Assembly: GCA_043775075.1 (NCBI GenBank)
Contig: JAYVSS010000238.1
Location: 1-12,320 of the forward strand
Source of the DNA: JANLQX01 sp043775075
GTDB taxonomy: Bacteria > Actinomycetota > Acidimicrobiia > Acidimicrobiales > JANYDT01
DNA: 12,320 bases
Reading direction: 5' to 3'
Positions 1-5,883 of the stretch are shown piece after piece (positions within the stretch are counted from its first letter, which is position 1; each line of letters begins with the position of its first letter). The notes under the pieces are model-generated. The model ran no database searches. It saw only the letters and a program-made list of their open reading frames with translations, and had not been told where the DNA came from. Both the position numbers and the translations under genes were made by a program.

Positions 1-58
1 AGGAGGCCAAAACTAGAACCCCCACAACCCACCACCAATCGGCCCACAGCGAGGACTT

Positions 59-460
59 TCACCTGGCCACCACCGAAGACAACAACTTGGCCGTTGACAC
101 GGAGGTCACTCGCAGGTCGGTAATCGGAACGATTTCGTCGGCCGTGAGCGTCGATCGAATCGCCGGTGATGTTTTCCATGCGCAGTGTCGAGAAACGGTG
201 ATGTCGTCGTAGTGGCCAACGATGCCCTCGAGACCGTGAAGTTCGCCCGCCGCTCGGTGACTGATCGCACACACTGACCCGGCTCGTTCGAGATGACCGC
301 CAAGACGCTGCGTCCATTGGCGATGCTGAAACTCGCTTGCCACTGAAGCCGTTGCGTCATCGGTAAGGGTCAGCGGTGGCACGTACAGCCCGTTATGCAA
401 GCGCAACAGAGCGCCTCGCTGGGCCCTCCGTTGCAGCATCTGGGGAGTCAAGCCATGCAT
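59..460 (-). pseudogene. Truncated AbiEi-type antitoxin-domain protein, probable remnant
   Basis: The 133-residue frame resembles the N-terminal half of actinobacterial proteins annotated as type IV toxin-antitoxin AbiEi-family antitoxin-like, often fused to a DUF559 nuclease-like domain. Recognisable pieces are a GLTPQMLQRR winged-helix segment, RLHNGLYV at the wing, AISHRAAGELHGLEG, an ITVSRH strand and a DLRVTSVS segment just before the stop. Family members are usually about 280-330 residues, so the C-terminal half is missing. The 5' end also looks lost: codons upstream of the ATG at 460 still read like the first helix (LRNSDQA), but they run back to an in-frame TAG at 512-514 without any ATG, GTG or TTG. 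No ribosome binding site precedes the ATG. I see a decaying gene with no partner toxin nearby. It could still be a short expressed regulator. Family recognition is from memory of motifs. Confidence 0.5.
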
Positions 461-508
461 CGCTTGGTCGGAGTTGCGCAGAATGTCGGTTCGCCCGCAT
501 GCTGACCG

Positions 509-606
509 GGACTAAAACGCGTCTAGGTGGACTAAATCGCGTTGAGGCTTTCTCGTCTGGGTCGACGCGTTTCGGTCCAGGTCGCTCGTTTGGTCTGGTC
601 GCTCGC
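509..606. repeat. Intergenic cluster of direct and inverted short repeats
   Basis: GGACTAAAACGCGTC at 509-523 is repeated as GGACTAAATCGCGT at 529-542. It recurs inverted as GACGCGTTTCGGTCC at 564-578, giving 13 Watson-Crick pairs, one G-T pair and one mismatch with the first copy. GGTCGCTCG is repeated at 580-588 and 597-605. The cluster sits between the 3' end of an L,D-transpeptidase gene and the broken 5' end of the AbiEi-like remnant. No U-tract follows on either strand, so it is not a classical terminator. Its function is unknown. Confidence 0.6.
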
Positions 607-622
607 TCATGGAGTGAGCGCG

Positions 623-1423
623 CTAGGCGACGATTTCGACGGGAACGCCCTGCGGGAGGGTCTGGGCCAGTTTCGTGATCGAGGCGTTCTTCATGCGGAT
701 GCAGCCATGGCTGGCGTCGGTGCCAAGCGCGCCTGGCTGGTTCGTCCCGTGAATGCCGATCTGGCCATCGCCTCGGCCGAATTTCTGCAACACGTTGGAA
801 TAGGCCGACAGGCCGAACGCCCACGGACCGTACGAACCGCGTGGATTTCCCGGCTTGGCGAGTTCGCGAAGAAAGAAGGACCCGGTCGGGGTGGGGTATT
901 TCGCCTGGCCAACGGCGACGGTTTCGCGTTGAATTTCCTTGCCGCCCTTGAACACGATCAACGTGTGATCCGAAAGATCAACCTTCAGGGCGTAGTCATG
1001 TTGATAGAGCGTCACGTCCGCGGCCTTTACGTAACCGACGCGCCCATTTGGTCGCATAGGCAACTGCACTTTGAAGGCGTTGCCCTCCTGGGCGAGGACC
1101 AAGAAGACATGGCGTCCGCTGAAATTCAGCCGGTTGTCAAATGTTTTGAACGCCTTTGTTGCCGTGGCTGATTCGTAGACCGGGGTCAGGCGATTGCGGG
1201 CGGCGGCCACCACCGTGACGGTCGGAACCTTCGTCTCTGACACCGCGACGTCAGGAATCGTCGGCGTCGTAGCCGCAGGATTGGAAACGATGGTCGTTGC
1301 CGTGGTTGCCCAAGACGGGGTAGCCGCAACGAGCGCGAGGCCGAGCGCCGCCACAACACCCAGGACAGATCCACCCGCCAATGAGGACGAGCGCGGGGAG
1401 GAACGATTCATCCGGTCATTCAT
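623..1423 (-). CDS. Secreted L,D-transpeptidase (YkuD domain)
   Basis: This 266-residue protein should cross-link peptidoglycan (3-3 links) or attach molecules to it outside the membrane. It opens with a basic N-terminus and a hydrophobic stretch at about 18-34, with a likely signal peptidase site after SWA (residue 39). A Thr/Val-rich linker follows, then an SH3-like region at about 65-135 (LPMRPNGRVGYVKAADV). The YkuD catalytic domain fills about 140-266. The active-site signature is complete: His225 in IGIHGT, then Ser238-His239-Gly240-Cys241 in SHGCIRM, with Cys241 as nucleophile. The ATG at 1423 is taken as start, with an in-frame alternative at 1411; neither has a strong ribosome binding site. 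It lies 118 bases downstream of a paralogous lipoprotein gene on the same strand. The SWA site suggests a released protein, although an uncleaved membrane anchor is possible. Confidence 0.95.
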   Translation of the reverse strand: MNDRMNRSSPRSSSLAGGSVLGVVAALGLALVAATPSWATTATTIVSNPAATTPTIPDVAVSETKVPTVTVVAAARNRLTPVYESATATKAFKTFDNRLNFSGRHVFLVLAQEGNAFKVQLPMRPNGRVGYVKAADVTLYQHDYALKVDLSDHTLIVFKGGKEIQRETVAVGQAKYPTPTGSFFLRELAKPGNPRGSYGPWAFGLSAYSNVLQKFGRGDGQIGIHGTNQPGALGTDASHGCIRMKNASITKLAQTLPQGVPVEIVA

Positions 1424-1541
1424 CGGCTGGCGACGAGGCGCAGTTGAGATCTGACGGAACTGAGAGAACGACAGAACTGGCGCACGGCGTCAAGACGCGC
1501 CACGGCCTTCCGGAAACGAGTACACACGCACGAACCAAAGG

Positions 1542-2492
1542 TTAGGCCTTGACGATGACCGGCGTGCCCAAAGGGAGGAGCTTGGCCAGTTGGCGGATGG
1601 CGTCGTTCCTCATTCGAATGCAGCCGTGACTGGCGTCCTGGCCGACTGAACTGGGGTCGTCGGTCCCGTGAATACCGATCGTTCCCTCGCCTTTGCCGTT
1701 GTAGTCATCGAGGACGGGGGAGAAGCCCGAGAGCCCGTAGGCAAACGGCCCATACGGCCCGTTGTCATTCGGCACACAGGTTCCCTTGGCATCGGGATAG
1801 CACGGGCGAATCAATTCCTTGATGAAGTATCGCCCGTCCGGGGTCGGGGTCGAGTCCTTACCAACCCCGATTGGCTCGCTCATCACCACTCTGGTCCCGT
1901 TGGTCACGGTGATTTTATGGGCGGCGAGCTCAACGGTGATCTTGTACTGGTGAGCAAGCACCGAGACCTGAGCGGGATCGACCCAGCCGGTGCTCCCGTT
2001 GGGCCGGATCGGGAGCAGGACCTTGTAGCGAGTGGATGTGAGGCCGTCGACGAGGAAGGTTAACGGGGACCCGGAATCGATGGGGTTGGCGAGCTGGCGA
2101 GTCGGGGTGGTGGAGATGGCACTGTCGTAGATATCGACCTCGGCAACGGCGGCGGTGAGGACCAGCGATCGGTCAGTGGGCGCCGGTTTGTAGTCGTTGA
2201 GCAACGCCGGTGTTCCGGCGACCGTGGTTGGAATCACGCCGGGCGGCGTGTCGATGATCTTGCCGGTTACCGCGCCTTGGGAGGACTCCGTCGTGGTGAT
2301 CGTCGAAGGCGTCGCGCCGGGGCTGGCGTTTGGCGTGGCCGTCGTATTTGCTGTGGTGGTCGCCGGCGTCCCCGCCGACGAAGCGTCGCTCAAGCCCGAC
2401 GATCCGCACCCACCCAACGCAACGACGAGGGCAACGGCGAGAACAACACCCCGAGCTGGCGATAAACCGATCAGCGGCAGCGATGATTTCAC
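1542..2492 (-). CDS. L,D-transpeptidase lipoprotein (YkuD domain)
   Basis: This 316-residue protein is a paralogue of the neighbouring transpeptidase. The GTG start at 2490-2492 is followed by a hydrophobic stretch and a lipobox ALGGC, with the lipidated cysteine predicted at residue 29. It should therefore be anchored on the outer face of the cytoplasmic membrane. A low-complexity Thr/Ala/Ser/Pro linker (about 30-105) spans outward to an SH3-like region (LPIRPNGSTGWVDPAQV) and a C-terminal YkuD domain. His275 in GIHGTDD and Ser288-His289-Gly290-Cys291 in SHGCIRM form the catalytic signature. Compared with the paralogue it carries an extra loop with Cys231 and Cys239 (CYPDAKGTC) just ahead of the conserved GPYGPFAYGLS segment. 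These two cysteines could form a disulfide near the active site. Upstream TAGGAT can be read as a -10 for a leaderless mRNA, or AGGA as a ribosome binding site. Confidence 0.95.
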   Translation of the reverse strand: MKSSLPLIGLSPARGVVLAVALVVALGGCGSSGLSDASSAGTPATTTANTTATPNASPGATPSTITTTESSQGAVTGKIIDTPPGVIPTTVAGTPALLNDYKPAPTDRSLVLTAAVAEVDIYDSAISTTPTRQLANPIDSGSPLTFLVDGLTSTRYKVLLPIRPNGSTGWVDPAQVSVLAHQYKITVELAAHKITVTNGTRVVMSEPIGVGKDSTPTPDGRYFIKELIRPCYPDAKGTCVPNDNGPYGPFAYGLSGFSPVLDDYNGKGEGTIGIHGTDDPSSVGQDASHGCIRMRNDAIRQLAKLLPLGTPVIVKA

Positions 2493-2504
2493 ACTAAAAT
2501 CCTA
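2493..2504 (-). promoter_or_regulatory. -10-like TAGGAT directly upstream of the lipoprotein start
   Basis: On the minus strand TAGGAT (2499-2504) is followed by six bases (TTTAGT) and then the GTG start. TANNNT six or seven bases before a start codon is the layout of actinobacterial leaderless promoters. The AGGA inside the same hexamer could instead serve as a Shine-Dalgarno site seven bases from the GTG. No clear -35 element is visible. Confidence 0.4.
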
Positions 2505-2537
2505 CCGCTGGGGCCATGAGAGTTCGGTGGACGTTTC

Positions 2538-2553
2538 CCCGCCCGCAGGCGGG
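2538..2553. repeat. GC-rich hairpin in the divergent intergenic region
   Basis: CCCGCC and GGCGGG flank a four-base loop CGCA, giving a perfect 6-bp stem. An alternative register, GCCGC-type arms around AG, also pairs. It lies about 40 bases upstream of the L,D-transpeptidase lipoprotein start and about 95 bases upstream of the glycosyltransferase start, so it could be a regulatory or structural element. No U-tract follows on either strand. Confidence 0.4.
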
Positions 2554-2602
2554 CCCCCGATTGTGCCGTCGCTTGCTGCAGCGCTCAGTGGCCCTCCGTC
2601 GA

Positions 2603-2615
2603 TTTGGTCACCAAA
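2603..2615. promoter_or_regulatory. Palindrome TTTGGTCACCAAA, possible operator
   Basis: This is a perfect 6-bp inverted repeat around a single C. It lies 17 bases upstream of the TAACAT -10-like hexamer of the glycosyltransferase gene, so it would cover the -35 position. Such symmetry is typical of dimeric repressor or activator sites. The binding protein is not identifiable from the window. Confidence 0.45.
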
Positions 2616-2632
2616 CTCTCGCTCCCCGGTCC

Positions 2633-2646
2633 TAACATGTGTCGCC
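2633..2646 (+). promoter_or_regulatory. -10-like TAACAT ahead of the glycosyltransferase start
   Basis: TAACAT (2633-2638) fits the actinobacterial TANNNT -10 pattern. It stands eight bases before the GTG at 2647, a spacing that suits a leaderless or nearly leaderless transcript. No Shine-Dalgarno sequence is seen before this GTG, which agrees with that reading. A good -35 hexamer is missing. Confidence 0.35.
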
Positions 2647-3408
2647 GTGTCAGCCCCGCCTTCGCCGAATAGTTCGACATCGGCGATGTTGGCGTCGGTG
2701 TCCGTTGTCTTCCCCGCTTATCAGGAAGAATCCTTCCTGGACCTCGCCGTACGCGCCGTGGTGGAAGGTCTGCGAGCGCAAGGTCGTGCTTTTGAAGTGA
2801 TCGTCGTTGAAAACGGATCGAAAGACAAGACTCGTGCGGTGGCCGATTCTTTAGCGGCAGAGTTTTCCGAGGTGCGTGCTAGGTCCATTTCGACGGCCGA
2901 TTACGGGCTTGCCCTGAAAGACGGGCTCCTGGCGGCGTCGAAAGATCTCGTTGTCAACTTCGATGTGGATCTGTTCTCGCTCGCCTTTCTCGACGAGGCC
3001 ACGCAGCGCATAGCCGCCGCCGGTGGACCGGACCTCATCGTGGCGTCGAAGCGGGGCGAGGGCGCCGACGACCGGCGGCACTGGACCCGCAAGGTGGTGA
3101 CCGGGGTCTTTTCCACGTTGCTGCGCCGCGGTTTTGGCTTGAAGGTGTCCGACACGCACGGCATGAAGGCGATGCGACGCGAACCGGCGCAACGCTTTGC
3201 CGGATCGTGCCTATTCGGCACCGACCTGTTCGATACCGAACTGATCCTTCGCCTGGAGCGAGCGGGTTTCGTTACCAGCGAGATCGGTGTGCGGATCGAA
3301 GAGACCCGACCCGCTCGCACGCCGATTGTGTCACGCATCTTCCGGTCGGTCCGCGGCCTCGGTACCCTCTGGCTCGCCCTGCGGCGCGAGGGGAAGCGTC
3401 GGGCGTAG
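2647..3408 (+). CDS. GT2-family glycosyltransferase, polyprenyl-phosphate mannose/glucose synthase-like
   Basis: This 253-residue GT-A-fold enzyme probably moves a sugar from a nucleotide donor to a polyprenyl phosphate at the inner face of the membrane. Visible motifs, numbered from the GTG at 2647, are VVFPAYQEE (20-28) for nucleotide binding, FEVIVVENGSKDKT (49-62), and NFDVDLF with the metal-binding pair Asp106/Asp108. A later SDTHGMKAMRR segment and FDTELILRLERAG correspond to the acceptor half of DPM-synthase-like enzymes. No transmembrane segment is evident, so it would be soluble or peripheral. The open frame extends upstream into the divergent transpeptidase gene, but the family homology begins only near residue 17. 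The GTG at 2647 and the ATG at 2686 are therefore the realistic starts; I chose the GTG for its upstream -10-like hexamer. Its 3' end overlaps the convergent membrane-protein gene by 78 bases. Donor sugar is not determined. Confidence 0.88.
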   Translation: MSAPPSPNSSTSAMLASVSVVFPAYQEESFLDLAVRAVVEGLRAQGRAFEVIVVENGSKDKTRAVADSLAAEFSEVRARSISTADYGLALKDGLLAASKDLVVNFDVDLFSLAFLDEATQRIAAAGGPDLIVASKRGEGADDRRHWTRKVVTGVFSTLLRRGFGLKVSDTHGMKAMRREPAQRFAGSCLFGTDLFDTELILRLERAGFVTSEIGVRIEETRPARTPIVSRIFRSVRGLGTLWLALRREGKRRA

Positions 3409-5883
3409 GTCGTCGACTGGATCGGTGGCTTCGACTGGATCCCCGGGCTCAACTGGCTCGGTGACTTCGATCGGCTCGTCGGGCTCGACTAACGCAGCGG
3501 GCTCAACTGGCGCAGTGGGCTCACCGGGATCATCGGGCGTCGTGCCGTGGAGAACTGGGCGTTGATGACGGCGGCGACGGTCGCCAACGAAGAGTACACC
3601 GAGCCCCACAATACCAAGCGCGCTTAAGGCATGACCACCCAACTCAGGCGTGGTGCGCTCCATTGTTATGCGCACGTGCTTGTTGCTAGGCACGACGACA
3701 AAGAAGTTCGGCGCCGCTCGGTACGGCCGGGAGCCACCGTGCACTCGCCATCCCGGAGACCATGAGAGTCGAACGAGGACCGGCTCTCCCACGCGGTCAA
3801 CGGAAAACTCCACCGACGTCGGACCGACCTTGGCCTTCGACACACGAACGGGGGGCCGGGCGCCGGCCGGTCCAGCCACATTCGACGATGCGGTTGACGG
3901 CGCCATCACCACGGTGACGCCGGTCCCGCGGGTATCACGCAGTTTGCCCGGTGCCCGGGTGCGACGAACCACCAGGTCGGCCTGGGGCCATGACTTCGGC
4001 CCGTTGACAACGTAGGTGTCGGGGTATTTTGCCGTGTCGGCCCACTGGGCCAGCCCGAGGTCGACAAACCCGCCGTCGAGACCGGCATTGGCTCTGCGGA
4101 CGACCACCGGCAGCGCCGCGAGCGGCGAGACGACGGCGCTGTCGGCAATTTCGTAGACGATGAAGGTCCCAGAACGGGCAACCTCGCGAAGATCTGTACG
4201 CATACGAGCTGCGGTCTTGAGGCGATCGGAACTGGCGAGGAGATACCGAATCCCCAGGCGACGAAGGCGATCCACGCCGGTGTTGAGATCAAACGAGCCA
4301 TACTTCAGATCGCGCTGGGGATTCGATGGCGCACTGCTCACTAGAGATGAGGTGAGAAACGAAAACGGCGTCGTTTGGGTGGACTCGAAATACAGTCCCT
4401 CCATCGATTGGATGCACGACGCGGTGAAGTACGGCAGCGACATCAACGACATTGATGAACCGAAGCGGGTGTACCCCTTATCCTGCTCCCAGAACAGTCG
4501 GCCACAGGGCAGTGGCTTCACCGCGTTGACGAGCGCTTTGAACTCGGGCCAGGCCTTTTTGCGCTGCATGCCTTCGGCGTTAGTGGATGCCCAGGCGAAC
4601 GGAAGGTCGGCACTGCGGTAGTCCTTGTTCTTGCTCAACGGTTTGAAATGCCAGCCGCTCGCGCCCTTCACCGGAAGTGGGAACCACCCAGGAAGCGCGT
4701 CGAACGTCGGAGCGAGGGCAATGAAAAGAACGGCAACACCGATGATCGCCGGGCCTCCCGGGGTCCGAACCCGGCGAACAATGAACGCCAGACCGAGCCC
4801 GCCGAGGAGAAACATGACGAAGAACCACAGCGGGAGCAAACGGTTATTCCACATGCTCCCCGTTGGCCAGAGCAGGAATCCGACCGCCGACGCGGCACCT
4901 GTAAGAGCCAGAGCGAACACGAAACGCGACCGGCGAACTAGCCCGACAAGCAACGCCATGATCGCCAGCACGCACGCACCGGCAACGAGCGCGCCACCAT
5001 CGGCCAGCACATGCAACGTGTGCTTACCAGGCAGGAAAGGAAACAGCGATGTCCGATACGTCGTGTTGCGTTCGTAGTCCATCGAGTTCGTATACGGAAG
5101 TAATGACGCGAACGGCACGATCCAGAACGCCGCGAGTAATCCTCCGACCAGCCCGACAGTAAGTGTGCTTCGTAGTTGACGCCGCAGGCGCGTTCGTTCA
5201 GAAAATGCGACGAGGAGGGCACCCGTGCCGACAACGGCGAGCATTGCCGGGACCACGTGAGACAGCCCGGTGGCGGCGAGCAGTAGGGCGGAGCGCGGTC
5301 GGTGGCGGTCGAAGCGGATCACGTCGAGAAGGCTGCCGAAGTACAGCACGCAGAAGAGCAGGCTGAGCGAAAATGAAAACTCGCCGGCCATGGTGGACAG
5401 AATGTTTCCGCCAAGAATGCGATAGGAACGGTTGAGCAAATACGGAAGCGTGGCAAACGCCAGGTAGAGGGGCGCCGGGTCTGCAAGGTTGGCTTTGCGC
5501 CCCAGCCGCCACGCCGCCCACGGCAACAGAATCGTCCCCACGACGGTAATGATCTTGTACGCAATGCTGTACGGAAGGATGGCGCTAAGGCCAATGATCA
5601 GCCAAGTCGGCAGAGGAAAATACAGCGCTAGGACGGGAACGCCAGCGAACCAGTCGTTGGACCAGCCGGTGATCTTCCAGTCAGGCGCAAGGACTCGGCG
5701 AACATATGCGGGCATACCAAGATGGCCACCGTTGTCTCCCCCGGTCGGGAACGTGTTGAGAAAGACACGATCGATCCGTAGGCCGACGGCCAAAATCACG
5801 CACAGCGTGAGGACGAGCAAGCCCTGATGGTGGGCGACAAGAAATCGCGTCGACGCTTGCCGTCGAGTTCGTACGACACTCAC
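3331..5883 (-). CDS. Large polytopic membrane protein, PTPS-related/GT-C-like, second gene of a paralogous pair
   Basis: This 850-residue protein has one transmembrane helix at about 21-38, then a first loop with GGDNGGH (Asp50, His54) and TGWSNDWFAGVPVLALYFPLP. Further hydrophobic helices run to about 400. A long, probably extracytoplasmic soluble domain (about 405-750) contains Cys460 and Cys490, SNPQRD, a DRVGEPVLV strand and APNFFVVVPS. A last helix lies near 755-775, followed by a roughly 70-residue acidic, proline-rich tail. The layout matches membrane proteins called '6-pyruvoyl-tetrahydropterin synthase-related', a name that does not imply pterin chemistry. An acidic residue in the first loop and the many helices suggest a GT-C-type glycosyltransferase, which is inference. 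The GTG start overlaps the stop of the upstream paralogue as GTGA, implying translational coupling. The final 26 codons overlap the glycosyltransferase gene on the other strand. Confidence 0.85.
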   Translation of the reverse strand: MSVVRTRRQASTRFLVAHHQGLLVLTLCVILAVGLRIDRVFLNTFPTGGDNGGHLGMPAYVRRVLAPDWKITGWSNDWFAGVPVLALYFPLPTWLIIGLSAILPYSIAYKIITVVGTILLPWAAWRLGRKANLADPAPLYLAFATLPYLLNRSYRILGGNILSTMAGEFSFSLSLLFCVLYFGSLLDVIRFDRHRPRSALLLAATGLSHVVPAMLAVVGTGALLVAFSERTRLRRQLRSTLTVGLVGGLLAAFWIVPFASLLPYTNSMDYERNTTYRTSLFPFLPGKHTLHVLADGGALVAGACVLAIMALLVGLVRRSRFVFALALTGAASAVGFLLWPTGSMWNNRLLPLWFFVMFLLGGLGLAFIVRRVRTPGGPAIIGVAVLFIALAPTFDALPGWFPLPVKGASGWHFKPLSKNKDYRSADLPFAWASTNAEGMQRKKAWPEFKALVNAVKPLPCGRLFWEQDKGYTRFGSSMSLMSLPYFTASCIQSMEGLYFESTQTTPFSFLTSSLVSSAPSNPQRDLKYGSFDLNTGVDRLRRLGIRYLLASSDRLKTAARMRTDLREVARSGTFIVYEIADSAVVSPLAALPVVVRRANAGLDGGFVDLGLAQWADTAKYPDTYVVNGPKSWPQADLVVRRTRAPGKLRDTRGTGVTVVMAPSTASSNVAGPAGARPPVRVSKAKVGPTSVEFSVDRVGEPVLVRLSWSPGWRVHGGSRPYRAAPNFFVVVPSNKHVRITMERTTPELGGHALSALGIVGLGVLFVGDRRRRHQRPVLHGTTPDDPGEPTAPVEPAALVEPDEPIEVTEPVEPGDPVEATDPVDDLRPTLPLAPQGEPEGTEAADRPEDA
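3410..3540 (-). repeat. Repetitive stretch encoding an acidic Pro/Glu/Val-rich tail
   Basis: The DNA contains degenerate repeats. A 14-base unit, CGGGCTCAACTGGC, occurs identically at 3444-3457 and 3498-3511, and GACTGGATC occurs twice near 3416 and 3433. On the minus strand they encode units such as PVEP, LVEPDEP, VTEPVEP and GDPVE in the C-terminal tail of the membrane protein. The length is likely to vary between strains through slippage (inference). Confidence 0.6.

Noticed and set aside
601..623. Hairpin just after the first transpeptidase stop as a rho-independent terminator
   Set aside because: The stem (CGCTCA/TGAGCG plus two outer pairs) is short, includes a mismatch, overlaps the stop codon, and is not followed by a U-tract on the minus strand.
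1479..1501. GGCGC...GCGCC stem between the two transpeptidase genes as a terminator
   Set aside because: Only five base pairs, no U-tract, and GC-rich DNA gives such stems by chance.
2197..2646. Longer N-terminus for the glycosyltransferase
   Set aside because: The in-frame extension is antisense to the lipoprotein transpeptidase gene, has no GT2 sequence features and no promoter support.
3410..3540. CRISPR-like or tandem-repeat array
   Set aside because: Repeats are short, degenerate and in frame with the tail of a coding region; there are no regular spacers.
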